DNA of 64,000 nt, from NCBI RefSeq assembly GCF_023283985.1, contig NZ_JAKIKU010000008.1, forward strand, positions 62,001-126,000. Direction: 5' to 3'. The notes beneath the pieces are model-generated. The model saw nothing but the letters and a program-made list of their open reading frames with translations. It searched no databases and had not been told where the DNA came from. Both the position numbers and the translations under genes were made by a program. Origin of the DNA: Shewanella electrodiphila (lineage in GTDB: Bacteria; Pseudomonadota; Gammaproteobacteria; Enterobacterales; Shewanellaceae). Below are positions 40,322-49,556 of the stretch, piece by piece (position 1 is the first letter of the stretch; every line of letters starts with the position of its first letter).

Positions 40322-41356
40322 GTGCTCACCAACACTTCTCAAGTTCTGCTACGAAACATTCAATTTGTCGAAAACCAGAATGTACTGATTCTAAATCATG
40401 AAGCAGATGCCTTAGCTGTTGAATTGCTGGATACTGCTAGCTCAGTGACTGCATTAGCCTTAGATTTTAATCATCATCAAACAATAGCAAAACAGACAAA
40501 AGCAAATCTACACTGTTATTTTGGCCATGACGTCCCTGTAGATGCTCAGTTACAAACTTTTGATACTGTGGTGATTTACTTCCCAAAAGCAAAAGCTCTC
40601 GCGCCATATCTTTTCCAGTTGGCTGCCAAGCACCTTGATGTTGGCGGTACACTCATTGTCATTGGGGAAAACAAAGGCGGCGTAAAGTCTCTGGCTAAAT
40701 TACTACCAAACTATTATTCAACCGCGTTAAAACGTGATAATGCTCGTCATTGTTTATTGTTTGTCGCTGAACTTATACAAGCAGCACCTAAGCTGAATAT
40801 TAATGACTGGGTGAGTCAATATCAGTTGGCCACACCTCAAGGTAATATCACAATCTGCAATTTAGTGGGCGTGTTTAGCGAAAAGAAACTTGATCAAGGC
40901 ACAGAGCTATTGTTATCACACCTACCCGAGCTCACAGGCAGAGTACTCGACTTTGGTTGTGGCGCTGGCGTTATTAGTGCGGCGATGCTAAAGGCTAACC
41001 CTAGTCTTAATATTGATTGTATCGATATTAATGCCATGGCATTAAAAGCTTGCGAGCTGACACTTGAGGCAAATGACATGAAAGCCAATGTATATGCTTC
41101 AGATGGGTTTAAACAAATATCTGGTAAATTTGATGGCATCATCTCAAACCCGCCCTTCCATGACGGTTTAGCGGCAACCACACAAATTGCTAAAGACTTC
41201 GTAAAATCAAGCGCTAACAGCCTGTCAAATAAAGGGGTTTGGCAAATCGTTGCTAACAGAAACCTCCCCTATGCAGACACAATTGCTGAAGAATTCGGAC
41301 AAGTGAACGTGCCAGCTGAAAACAATAAGTACAAACTATATTTTTTTCATAAGTAA
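40322..41356 (+). CDS. rsmC: 16S rRNA (guanine-1207-N2)-methyltransferase
   Basis: RsmC methylates G1207 of 16S rRNA. The 344-residue length matches E. coli RsmC (343). It has the two-domain layout of the family: a degenerate N-terminal methyltransferase-like domain and a catalytic C-terminal one. The latter carries the SAM-binding loop [10 protein letters not shown] near residue 211 and the catalytic NPPFHDG near residue 276. The start is GTG; an AAGG motif lies just upstream. It is a single-gene unit between two terminator regions. Confidence 0.95.
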   Translation: MLTNTSQVLLRNIQFVENQNVLILNHEADALAVELLDTASSVTALALDFNHHQTIAKQTKANLHCYFGHDVPVDAQLQTFDTVVIYFPKAKALAPYLFQLAAKHLDVGGTLIVIGENKGGVKSLAKLLPNYYSTALKRDNARHCLLFVAELIQAAPKLNINDWVSQYQLATPQGNITICNLVGVFSEKKLDQGTELLLSHLPELTGRVLDFGCGAGVISAAMLKANPSLNIDCIDINAMALKACELTLEANDMKANVYASDGFKQISGKFDGIISNPPFHDGLAATTQIAKDFVKSSANSLSNKGVWQIVANRNLPYADTIAEEFGQVNVPAENNKYKLYFFHK

Positions 41357-41532
41357 CAAAGTTTTAACAGCTATTAGGTTTCTAAGAAAAATATATCATT
41401 TAGTGAAAAAACAACTGCATTCTGACTAGTTTTTATCATAAAAAACCGCTACATTTTGTTAGTTAATAACAAGAACGTCACTAAGGCGTATTGACCTGAT
41501 AACCTTCTCAGGCTATGAATAAAAGGTATTTT

Positions 41533-43200
41533 ATGTTGGATTGGAGCTTAGCGGTTTTTAATGAAAACCAAACTCAAGTTGAGTTTCGTGTTATCCCCAA
41601 CACTCATGGGCCAGTGTCTGAAGACGATGTCAGTAAACTGCTAACTCAACCTGAGTTTGCCATGCTGCGCCCCATGCAGCACAACATTCATAATGCTGTT
41701 GCCGAAATCAATGCGCTATGTGGTCAAGATAACGGTCAACATGAGTTATTTTTTGTTATTGCTGAGCGTGCTGATGGCAAAGTAATCATAGATATAAACG
41801 AAGATAAAATGTCTGCCTCGATGACGTTAGAAGCAGCTTGGGGTGGCAAAGATCCATCACTGCCAATAATCCTCAACGGACTTAAATCTTACAAAGTAAA
41901 AATGGGCTTAAGTAAGCCGAAAATTCTATCTCTTATTAAGCAATTAGCCATTCTTCCCCCTGGAGAGTCTTGTGACAGTGTTATCGCCGTCGGTAAATTA
42001 CCCGCCAACGGTATTAATGCTAACTTGAGTAGAAAAGTTCCGCTTGCTCGTGAGCGATTACTGCAACCACAAGAGCGTGAAGACGGCTCGGTAGATATGC
42101 GTAACCTAGGCGCCATGATAATGGTTAAACCTGGTGATGTATTAATGGTTAAAACGCCTGCAACTTCTGGCACTGCTGGATATAACATCCATGGTGAAGC
42201 CATATTACAGGTTGAAGGAAAAGATCTGTCGATGCAGCCTGGTAGCGGCACAGAAATCGACCCTGAAGATCCATATAAACTGATCGCTACGGTGGCAGGT
42301 CAGCCTGTTGAAAACAAAAAAGGTATGCAAGTCGATGACATGCTGCAAATTAAAGATGTCGACGTAAAGTATGGTCATGTTGATTTTGAAGGCAGTATTT
42401 TAATCACAGGTGACGTTCATGAAGGTATGAAAGTAAAAAGCAGTGGTGACATTACGGTCATGGGCTTTGTTGAATCAGCCACCTTAGAAGCCAATGGTGA
42501 TGTTATTGTCAGCAAAGGCATTATTGGCAGGCAGATTAAAGAACATGAACTCAGTAATAACATCACAGCTCAAGGGCAAATTTGTGCTCAGTTCGTACAA
42601 TATTCAAATTTAACTGCCCACAGTGATATTTTAGTGACTAAGCAACTTCTGCATAGTCATTCGCAATCGGATAGCTTTATTACTGTCAGCGATCCTAGCG
42701 CAAAGCGCGGTGATTTAGTTGGCGGTAGAGCAACAGCTAAGAATGGCATTAAAGCTGTCGCCTTTGGTGCAACCGCAGGCACAAAAACAGAACTTTATTG
42801 CGCTATGCACCAAACTGAGCTTAGAGCAGAAGTTAAAGAGTGCGATGCTAAAGCGAAAAAATTAGTTGTAATGGGGCTTGAAATCGAAGCTCGACTCAGA
42901 AAACTTCCGCCTAAATCAGAATGGCAAACTGACGCTGGCATGATAGAGCAAGTGAAAATGATGCTCGATGAAAAGAAAGAAGTCGCTAATAACCGTGCTA
43001 AAGCAGAGTCTGAGTGTAAACAGTTACAACAAGAGGTCGGAGGTTATTACAGCAAGCACTTTATTCAAGCTGAACAGCATATTTTCTCCAATGTCGAAAT
43101 CCATATTGGCCCTGCTCAAAATCGAACCCAAAGAGAGCATGGACCTTGTCAGATTAAAAACCTTCATAATGAAATCAGTTTTGATTACGGTAGCCATTAA
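41533..43200 (+). CDS. FapA/DUF342 polymer-like protein
   Basis: The 555-residue protein belongs to the DUF342/FapA family. It has an N-terminal alpha/beta region, a central repetitive beta-helix-like part (for example KVKSSGDITVMGFVE and ANGDVIVSKGIIG), and a C-terminal coiled coil rich in Lys and Glu. FapA family members are cytoplasmic proteins of uncertain role; some affect flagellar assembly. No flagellar genes are nearby. I prefer the start at 41533 because AAAAGG lies six bases before this ATG. The in-frame ATG at 41515 would add six residues. It may be co-transcribed with the small downstream gene. Confidence 0.8.
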   Translation: MLDWSLAVFNENQTQVEFRVIPNTHGPVSEDDVSKLLTQPEFAMLRPMQHNIHNAVAEINALCGQDNGQHELFFVIAERADGKVIIDINEDKMSASMTLEAAWGGKDPSLPIILNGLKSYKVKMGLSKPKILSLIKQLAILPPGESCDSVIAVGKLPANGINANLSRKVPLARERLLQPQEREDGSVDMRNLGAMIMVKPGDVLMVKTPATSGTAGYNIHGEAILQVEGKDLSMQPGSGTEIDPEDPYKLIATVAGQPVENKKGMQVDDMLQIKDVDVKYGHVDFEGSILITGDVHEGMKVKSSGDITVMGFVESATLEANGDVIVSKGIIGRQIKEHELSNNITAQGQICAQFVQYSNLTAHSDILVTKQLLHSHSQSDSFITVSDPSAKRGDLVGGRATAKNGIKAVAFGATAGTKTELYCAMHQTELRAEVKECDAKAKKLVVMGLEIEARLRKLPPKSEWQTDAGMIEQVKMMLDEKKEVANNRAKAESECKQLQQEVGGYYSKHFIQAEQHIFSNVEIHIGPAQNRTQREHGPCQIKNLHNEISFDYGSH

Positions 43201-43205
43201 AACTG

Positions 43206-43601
43206 ATGGTGATAAATGCTATGGATAACATTTGTTGGCCTGCAATTATCAAGCAACAAGAAAGTGAAGAGCTGATTTATCTAGCCAGTGAGAGAGATTG
43301 GCTAGAGTTTTGTTGCTTGCAACCACACATCTATGATCACCAAGATCAGCTATTAGACACTGCAGGGCTAACCTTTGATATTGTTATCGAACCGACAATA
43401 GACTCAAGCTTGATGCAGGTACCACAACCCACAGCGGAATTACCTCAACTTGAAATAAGCCAACACCCTATCGATATTGTCAGTTTTATCCATTTGGTTC
43501 GACAACACGCAGTATTAAACGGTCATTGCTGTAGCGCTAAAATTGTTTTTAGTGATGTAAAGCAAGGGATTGAAGCTGTCGCTTATCTTGAATCTATTTA
43601 G
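43206..43601 (+). CDS. Small protein of unknown function (DUF4144-like)
   Basis: The 131-residue protein starts five bases after the FapA-type gene. It has no signal peptide or membrane segment. Aromatic and Gln/Glu-rich stretches surround SERDWLEF and VSFIHLVRQHAV. It resembles small proteins annotated as DUF4144 in Shewanella, but I hold that loosely. The close spacing suggests a shared transcript with the DUF342 gene. The ATG at 43221 is an alternative start. No function can be assigned. Confidence 0.6.
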   Translation: MVINAMDNICWPAIIKQQESEELIYLASERDWLEFCCLQPHIYDHQDQLLDTAGLTFDIVIEPTIDSSLMQVPQPTAELPQLEISQHPIDIVSFIHLVRQHAVLNGHCCSAKIVFSDVKQGIEAVAYLESI

Positions 43602-43726
43602 CTTGAGTCACCCTTGCCTATCAGGCAGAATGCCTAGCGGTTTTAATAATTGCATCGAACAATGTATCAATTAAATCACACCACCAATCATCAACTTCTC
43701 ATCATAACAATGGAACAGCTAAATTT

Positions 43727-44857
43727 ATGGAACTGCTGAATATAGAATGCCTTGGTAAACGCCTACGATTAGAAGGCTCCATGGCGGGCTGGCAACAACT
43801 ATATTGGGACAATCAATTAGTCTCGCAAAAGTCAGCATCTGTAGATAATCAGGCTTTTAACATACATGAGTTTGAGTTATCACGGCCCGCTTCCATGCAA
43901 ACATCGAGCACTGATGATGTAATTACAGAAGCCAGTAGAAACATCATAAAAGTCCGTCTCGAAGCCGATGTGCAATGGCAGCCGTTTCTCATAAACTATG
44001 TAGTGCTCGTCGATAAAGACACCATTGCTGAAGGACAACGTAATACCAAGGATATTGAACAACAAGTTCCTGAAGTTGCCCCAGTAAAAAAACAACAATT
44101 CAGTATGGTGGGATTGGCATCTTTAGGATTTAAATTACTTAAAAGTGCCAAAGTGGTTAAAGCGATGCTGGCAGCTGCGAGTGTTGCTGCCTATTCGTGG
44201 CTTTTTTCAATCGAGTTTGCCTTGGCATTAATCGCTTGTTTGGTTATCCATGAGTACGGTCATATCAAGGCAATGAAACACTTTGGCATGAAGACTAAAG
44301 GCATCTATCTCATCCCATTCATGGGTGGTTTAGCGGTCAGTGACGAGCGCATTAATACCCGTTGGCAAAATGTAGTGATATCTATCATGGGGCCCACATT
44401 TGGCTTAATAATGTCGATAGGTTGCATGATAGCTTACTGGGTCACTGGCAATATATTCTTCGCTGGCCTCGCTAGTTTTAACGCCTTACTAAACCTGTTT
44501 AATTTACTACCAATTTTACCTTTAGATGGCGGTCATATTTTAAAAAGCATTACCTTTTCGATGAACAGCATGGTCGGGCTTATCGCCTGTATGGCTGGCG
44601 CAGCAATCGGTGTGTTCATCAGTTACAGTTTAGGTTTAGCATTACTTGGTTTCTTGTTATTAATCGGTAGCCTAGAAATTGTGTTTGAATGGAAAACCCG
44701 CCATCAAAGTCACTTATTACCGTTAGATAGATACGGCCAGATATTTTCTACGATTTGGTATTTTTTAACTGTGGGTATTTTGATTGGAATTATCTGGTAC
44801 TTTGCAGGCTCTGGTGACGACATGCTGGCTATGCCACTTGAAATATTGAAGAGTTAA
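43727..44857 (+). CDS. M50-family membrane metallopeptidase (site-2-protease-like)
   Basis: The 376-residue protein has a soluble N-terminal domain (about residues 1-120) and a multi-pass membrane domain. Zinc-site residues are His175, Glu176 and His179 in HEYGH. Asp267 in LPLDGGH is the third ligand. The conserved GGLAVSDE loop near 200-207 also fits. Site-2 proteases cut membrane-embedded substrates such as anti-sigma factors. No anti-sigma or sigma gene is adjacent, so the substrate is unknown. It is followed by the heptamer repeat array. Confidence 0.87.
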   Translation: MELLNIECLGKRLRLEGSMAGWQQLYWDNQLVSQKSASVDNQAFNIHEFELSRPASMQTSSTDDVITEASRNIIKVRLEADVQWQPFLINYVVLVDKDTIAEGQRNTKDIEQQVPEVAPVKKQQFSMVGLASLGFKLLKSAKVVKAMLAAASVAAYSWLFSIEFALALIACLVIHEYGHIKAMKHFGMKTKGIYLIPFMGGLAVSDERINTRWQNVVISIMGPTFGLIMSIGCMIAYWVTGNIFFAGLASFNALLNLFNLLPILPLDGGHILKSITFSMNSMVGLIACMAGAAIGVFISYSLGLALLGFLLLIGSLEIVFEWKTRHQSHLLPLDRYGQIFSTIWYFLTVGILIGIIWYFAGSGDDMLAMPLEILKS

Positions 44858-44955
44858 CAAGAATTAAAGTGGGTTATTTCGAAAGTTTAACCCACTTACC
44901 TTACGCAGTTTATATTGGTATTGAGTGTCCCAAATGATAGCTAGGTTCTAGTACT

Positions 44956-45109
44956 AGTCCTAAGTTCTAAGCCCTGAGCTCTAAGCTCTAAGCTCTAAGC
45001 TCTAAGCTCTAAGCTCTAAGCTCTAAGCTCTAAGCTCTAAGCTCTAAGCTCTAAGCTCTAAGTTCTAAGTTCTAAGCTATAAGCTATAAGCTATAAGCTA
45101 TAAGCTCAG
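44956..45109. repeat. Heptanucleotide tandem repeat array
   Basis: Twelve perfect copies of AGCTCTA run from 44977 to 45060. Two AGTTCTA copies and four AGCTATA copies follow, with degenerate heptamers on both sides, giving about 22 units. The units are head to tail without spacers, so this is a VNTR and not a CRISPR. It lies between two convergent genes. Confidence 0.95.
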
Positions 45110-45122
45110 GAAAAATCATACA

Positions 45123-46262
45123 TCATTTAATCTCAAACACATTCGTCATCACTTTATACAGCTCTGTACCTTGATGCACTGATGCCGAAGCAAAGTGCAA
45201 AACAGGCACGCAATCACAAGGTAAACTCACTGACGTTAACGCTTGTTCTGATCCATATTGATCAAGTCGCAATAGGGTAACTAACGGCTCACCTGCTGCC
45301 AACGGCTTGCCCACTTCTGCACAATATTCTACTAATCCCGCTTTTGGCGCATGAAACTTTTTATAGTCTTTCAAATAACAGCCCCACCGCGGCATCTCAG
45401 CTGGTAGCACTTTCTCTTCAATCACACCTCGGTGACTCAAATAAGCCAAAATTCCTAGCGCATCTTCTTTAGCGTCGGCCATATCAATGCGCTCTTGGCT
45501 AGCCAGTTCTAAGGTAAATGCCGCAACCGGTACATCAAATTGACGTTGTTGCGTGGCGCAATATTGTTGAAGCTGCCACCATGGGTAAAAAGCGGCTTCA
45601 TCCATTGCACCGCCAAATCCATTTGGAATTATCAATGAAAAGGGAATAGAGAAGAATCCTGCGGCTTCAACATCATATTCAGGACAATATAAATGTTTGG
45701 CTGATTTCGGACCAGTATGTAAATCTAATACAATATCAGCGTCGTGGGCCATTGATTGCAAGGTAACAGCAAGGCGGTGTCCTGTACTTATGCCCCAACT
45801 ATTGGCGATACGTTGCTGACAGCTACGAGTTAATAATTCACGAAAAGCCGCAACTAACTCAGCATCTGATAATCCTTGGTTTAGTTCACACCATTGAGGA
45901 ATATTACTAATAATATCAGCATGTTCATAATATTCACGATTCCAATTGACCCCAGTGATCGGGTCAAACCGCCCCAGGGTAAACTCACCACTTTTTTGGT
46001 TAATACCTAGTGGGTTAGCAAGTGGAAGACAGCGAATATCACCTAAAATAGTGTATGATTCTAGCAAGGTCATTAGCTGATAAATAACCGCATTACCTTG
46101 TACTTCTGCACCATGAACATTTGCTTGAATGTACACAGAAGGAGCAGCACTATCGCTTCCTTTAAAACTAAACAAAGGCGCTGTAAGCGCTTGACCAGTG
46201 GCCAATTCTCCCAACTCAACTTGCGAAGTCAGTGCTTTAGAAGTACCGGTTGATGCTGTCAT
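45123..46262 (-). CDS. Succinylglutamate desuccinylase / aspartoacylase family protein
   Basis: This M14-like zinc amidohydrolase family removes acyl groups from amino acids. Zinc ligands His50 and Glu53 are in NVHGAEVQGN, with a later His in DIVLDLHTG. A C-terminal beta-barrel region follows, as in AstE/ASPA proteins. I chose the ATG at 46262 (379 residues) because AAGG lies six bases before it; the ATG at 46280 has no such motif. It begins 21 bases after lysC, so the two are probably co-transcribed under lysine control. The substrate is unknown; an N-acyl amino acid is likely. It ends beside the heptamer array. Confidence 0.85.
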   Translation of the reverse strand: MTASTGTSKALTSQVELGELATGQALTAPLFSFKGSDSAAPSVYIQANVHGAEVQGNAVIYQLMTLLESYTILGDIRCLPLANPLGINQKSGEFTLGRFDPITGVNWNREYYEHADIISNIPQWCELNQGLSDAELVAAFRELLTRSCQQRIANSWGISTGHRLAVTLQSMAHDADIVLDLHTGPKSAKHLYCPEYDVEAAGFFSIPFSLIIPNGFGGAMDEAAFYPWWQLQQYCATQQRQFDVPVAAFTLELASQERIDMADAKEDALGILAYLSHRGVIEEKVLPAEMPRWGCYLKDYKKFHAPKAGLVEYCAEVGKPLAAGEPLVTLLRLDQYGSEQALTSVSLPCDCVPVLHFASASVHQGTELYKVMTNVFEIK

Positions 46263-46283
46263 TTTTAACCTTATTGGCATTAC

Positions 46284-47633
46284 TTATTCAAATAGATTTT
46301 GATGCAATGAATTTACTACATCTGCCGCTTCTGATTCAGCCACTAACACACATAAGTTGTGTGGGCTCGCGCCTTGACAGATCATACGAACATTATGGTT
46401 TTCTAGTACTGAGAATACACGACTACATATGCCAGCTGTTGAAGCGATTTTATTACCAATAATCGCGACTAAAGCGAGATTATCTTCTACTCTAACTCGG
46501 CAATGCTGTGATAACTCTTGCAATAACGACTCACTTAATAAGCCTTGACCGCTTGAATCTGAACCGGTTTTATCCAGTGTCAGCGAGACATTAACTTCTG
46601 ATGTGGTAATTAAATCAACAGAGATTTTATGCTTAGCAAGCGTTGCGAAGGTTTCCGCTAAAAAGCCCTGAGCATGTAGCATTTGTAAGCTATGTAAATT
46701 TAGTAATGTTTGATCACGTCTTAAAGCAACGGCGCGAAAAACAGGGACCTCTTCAACTTGATGACGGATCCAGGTTCCGCCCTGCTCAGGTGCTTTACTT
46801 GAACCTACAAAGACTTGAATTTTTTGACGAACAGCAGGAAGAATAGTCGCAGGATGCAATACTTTGGCGCCAAAAGTCGCCATTTCAGCGGCTTCATTAA
46901 AGCTGATTTCAGGGATCGGTCTAGCATTAGGGGCCAAACGAGGGTCAGTAGTATAAATACCAGCAACATCAGTCCAAATCTCTACCGCATCAGCTTTAAG
47001 CGCTTCAGCCAATAAAGCTGCTGAATAATCACTGCCACCACGGCCTAATGTTGTCGTGCGCCCTTCACTGTCTGCACCAATAAACCCTTGAGTTACAATG
47101 ACCTGTTCATTTAAAAGCGGCGCTAAATGTTCAGCGGCTAAAGAAGCAATACTCTCTATCTGCGGCTCTGCACGGCCAAAGTGACTATCGGTTCTCAGTA
47201 CTTGTCTTACATCAAATGCACTCGAAGGCGTGCCTTTTTGGCGAATAACTGCTGAAAATAACAATGAAGAACATTGCTCACCCATTGAGAGTAACTCATC
47301 AATAATGGCTTTGCTTCTATCTAGCACTAACTCATCACTAAGTACTGACATTCTACTGAGTAGCTTATCAATTGTTGCCGCCACATCTTGTGGGCGCTCT
47401 AGCTTATCAACAATGTCATATTGAACTTGGGCAATTTGAGTCAACAAAGCCATACGGCGTTGGTCATTTACGTTGGCTTGAGTCAACTCAACCAGTAAAT
47501 TAGTCACGCCACTTGAGGCACTCACGACAACAACACGAGTATTAGAATTAGCAAGAATGATATCTGCACAGCGATTCATTGCAGAAAAATCGGCAACCGA
47601 TGTGCCTCCAAATTTAGCAACAACTAAACTCAT
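46284..47633 (-). CDS. lysC: Lysine-sensitive aspartokinase III
   Basis: LysC phosphorylates aspartate, the first step toward lysine, methionine and threonine. The 449-residue length equals E. coli LysC. The kinase motif KFGGTS is at residues 7-12. GFIGADSEGRTTTLGRGGSDYSA lies in the middle, cited here only as landmarks GFIGAD and LGRGGSD. Two C-terminal ACT domains provide lysine inhibition. It is preceded by a lysine riboswitch and a 21-codon leader ORF whose stop overlaps the lysC start (ATGA). GAGGTG just upstream serves as its ribosome binding site. Confidence 0.96.
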   Translation of the reverse strand: MSLVVAKFGGTSVADFSAMNRCADIILANSNTRVVVVSASSGVTNLLVELTQANVNDQRRMALLTQIAQVQYDIVDKLERPQDVAATIDKLLSRMSVLSDELVLDRSKAIIDELLSMGEQCSSLLFSAVIRQKGTPSSAFDVRQVLRTDSHFGRAEPQIESIASLAAEHLAPLLNEQVIVTQGFIGADSEGRTTTLGRGGSDYSAALLAEALKADAVEIWTDVAGIYTTDPRLAPNARPIPEISFNEAAEMATFGAKVLHPATILPAVRQKIQVFVGSSKAPEQGGTWIRHQVEEVPVFRAVALRRDQTLLNLHSLQMLHAQGFLAETFATLAKHKISVDLITTSEVNVSLTLDKTGSDSSGQGLLSESLLQELSQHCRVRVEDNLALVAIIGNKIASTAGICSRVFSVLENHNVRMICQGASPHNLCVLVAESEAADVVNSLHQNLFE

Positions 47634-47695
47634 GACAACACCTCAGCAATAGGCTGACTAGCATTTACAGATTGAACAATAAGATTTAAAAACAT
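47630..47695 (-). CDS. 21-codon leader peptide coupled to lysC
   Basis: ATG at 47695 opens a 21-residue frame (MFLNLIVQSVNASQPIAEVL plus Ser). Its TGA overlaps the lysC start codon by four bases in the ATGA arrangement. GGAG lies seven bases before its ATG and is buried in a hairpin just downstream of the lysine riboswitch. The peptide has few Lys codons, so it is not a classical attenuator peptide. Its translation probably opens or feeds ribosomes to the lysC start. This is inferred from geometry, not from a known family. Confidence 0.6.
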   Translation of the reverse strand: MFLNLIVQSVNASQPIAEVLS

Positions 47696-47701
47696 GATTA
47701 C

Positions 47702-47728
47702 GCTCCGAACTTACTTCGTTCGAAGAGC
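47702..47728 (-). promoter_or_regulatory. Hairpin sequestering the ribosome binding site of the lysC leader ORF
   Basis: On the minus strand, GCTC and CGAAC pair with GTTCG and GAGC across a two-base bulge. They enclose a seven-base loop, and the GGAG ribosome binding site lies in the 3' arm. This is a plausible expression platform for the lysine riboswitch at the level of translation. Confidence 0.6.
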
Positions 47729-47778
47729 CTGGTGCAGTGATAACGCACCCTTAGAGAAGGGAAACAGCAATCTTTTCA

Positions 47779-47947
47779 CCAGAAGCTCTCCACCAATTAA
47801 TAGGTGACAATCGTTAGGATTCAGCCTAATCGACCGATATGAAGTTAAACCAATCACTTCGAATATCTCGGCGCTAATCTCCCTCATAAGTCATCATCGG
47901 AATAGGTTTTCCTCAGACTCACTACCTAGCTAACGCTCCTCTTCTGT
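47779..47947 (-). promoter_or_regulatory. Lysine riboswitch (L box) of lysC
   Basis: The minus-strand leader shares conserved blocks with the E. coli lysC riboswitch: AGAGGAGCG near the 5' end, GCCGAG, GGCTGAATCC, TTGTCACC, and GGTGGAG followed by CTTCTGG at the 3' end. The closing helix P1 pairs CAGAAG with CTTCTG. Just outside, GAAACAG (5' side) can also pair with CTGTTTC (47761-47767). The two pairings share bases and could be alternatives. Lysine binding would lower lysC expression; transcript-level control is not excluded, but no strong terminator is seen. Confidence 0.9.
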
Positions 47948-47954
47948 TTCTCCC

Positions 47955-48439
47955 AATGGAAGAAAGTGAAAAATACCAATAAATGACCATCTAAGTCAAT
48001 TCAGACTTGTAATAAAGTTACTAAATAACAGAATACTGAAAATACGACATTTAAATGCTTAATCAAACAGGAGAGCTTTTTTGAAGGAATTGATAAGATA
48101 AATACTTAAATTACAGCAACAAAGAAGAATACAAAAAACAATCTAATGGATAGTTGAAGCAAATATTATACATCTGCAATAACAAAAATAGCGATTACTG
48201 CTCAATGATGTCTTAAAAGGGTTTATATACCTCGCCAATGAATACGTATTTTCAATGCAATTGTGAACCGTCAGTAAGTGATAAATAGTTAGCTCTACAA
48301 TCCGCCTTCAGAATGAAGCTGTTATTCAACCTTAATCTGCTCTTGCTAGAATAAAACCTACATAAAGATACCATTAACGGCTTCTGAGCAGAGATCTCAC
48401 CTTAATCAACAATACTTCATTAACAACAATACCTAAAAT
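47955..48439. other. Region upstream of the lysine riboswitch
   Basis: AT-rich sequence between the DUF3293 gene end and the riboswitch. It must hold the lysC promoter. A TATAAT-like element occurs near 48165-48170 on the minus strand, but no good -35 box is spaced from it. No gene is seen. Confidence 0.4.
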
Positions 48440-48874
48440 TTATTCGTGCAAATCTGGTAGTTCATTCACTAGCTGGGTACGTGTTGTAAAGTCGCCAATC
48501 ATCACTTCATCATCTGGCGCATCTCCGCAAGCCACTAAAGACAATAAACCTTGGTTCACATAATAAATCGCATGTTGTTTGAACTCTCGCCCTAATTCTA
48601 ACGCTTGCTGTTTATCAATAAAGACTGCCCAGCTTTTTTCCATATGCGATAAATCAGGAGCTGCGCCAATAAGTGAACGATATGGACTGTTATATTGTTC
48701 AATTTTTCGCTGTAAACGACGGTCTAATAACCGATTTTGGCAAGGAGCGAGCACACTACCAAGAGGATTATGTGCGGTGACAATGGCGAAAGGAATATCA
48801 TTAGATAAGCGCTGCGTGAGTAAAAATTGTGTTCCTTGATACTTGTGCCAAAGGCTATCAATTAAATTATCCAT
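48440..48874 (-). CDS. DUF3293-family protein
   Basis: The 144-residue soluble protein fits the DUF3293 family. Recognisable parts are FAIVTAHNP near residue 28, then NRLLDRRLQ and a C-terminal FTTRTQLV. Family members are small cytoplasmic proteins of unknown function in many proteobacteria. There is no signal peptide or membrane segment. It precedes lysC on the same strand but is separated from it by more than 700 bases with the riboswitch between, so it is a separate unit. Confidence 0.72.
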   Translation of the reverse strand: MDNLIDSLWHKYQGTQFLLTQRLSNDIPFAIVTAHNPLGSVLAPCQNRLLDRRLQRKIEQYNSPYRSLIGAAPDLSHMEKSWAVFIDKQQALELGREFKQHAIYYVNQGLLSLVACGDAPDDEVMIGDFTTRTQLVNELPDLHE

Positions 48875-49556
48875 TATCTAATATTCTCTGTTAATCCCAG
48901 TTAAGTGTAGCAAACCCTTATTCACGCTCATAGTCCATGTGATGCAAGTCACAAGAATAATAATTAAATTAAACAGCAAAATCAAAGGCTTATTAAAAAA
49001 TTCAATTTTGTAACAATTCTAATGCGTAAATTTGTTAACATTTCATTTGTTAACAAATGCCTAAAACGAGTACAATAATCACCACTAGCTAGATTTTGCT
49101 ACATAACTATAAGTTGTGGCACAAGCTGTTACATTTATCGGTACATTTTTTCACCATTAAATAATCAAGCTTGAGCATTTTGTTCTACATTTTTAGATAA
49201 CATTAAATATAGAACATTATTAAATTGCCAAGGAACTTTTATGAGCAATTTAATCTCATAGTGTAACGAATCATTGTTTTAATAGATCTTTAGACTGATT
49301 GTGAGTGAGTTAAGACTCAGCATACAATGAGAATATGGATTTTTTATGATCACATTTATGTCACGTATGTCTCTTTTAATAATGTATTAAGCTGAGTGTA
49401 TATAATGTAGCTAGTCATGAAGCGTGTTTTGTTCAGGGCAGACATAGATAAACACCTATCGTGAAATTTATAAATTATCGGCGTTTCATTAATAAACACG
49501 CCAACGCCCTAGTGCAACATGACTAGAATCAATTGTTTTTAATTTAGGTAAATAAC
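48875..49556. other. Long upstream region of arcA
   Basis: These 682 bases contain no gene. They are very AT-rich and include a perfect 16-bp palindrome (49044-49059). A TATAAT element at 49401-49406 may be an arcA -10 box, but no good -35 is visible. The arcA ribosome binding site is weak. Confidence 0.45.
49044..49059. promoter_or_regulatory. Perfect 16-bp palindrome upstream of arcA
   Basis: CATTTGTTAACAAATG is fully self-complementary. The half-site string TTTGTTAACA also occurs at 49031-49040, 15 bases earlier in the same orientation. This looks like a pair of operator sites for an unidentified regulator; it does not match the FNR consensus. Confidence 0.4.

Noticed and set aside
44956..45109. 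Possible CRISPR array
   Set aside because: Units are seven bases, contiguous and without spacers; no cas genes are near.
49044..49059. FNR/CRP-type site upstream of arcA
   Set aside because: CATTTGTTAACAAATG does not match TTGAT-N4-ATCAA or TGTGA-N6-TCACA.
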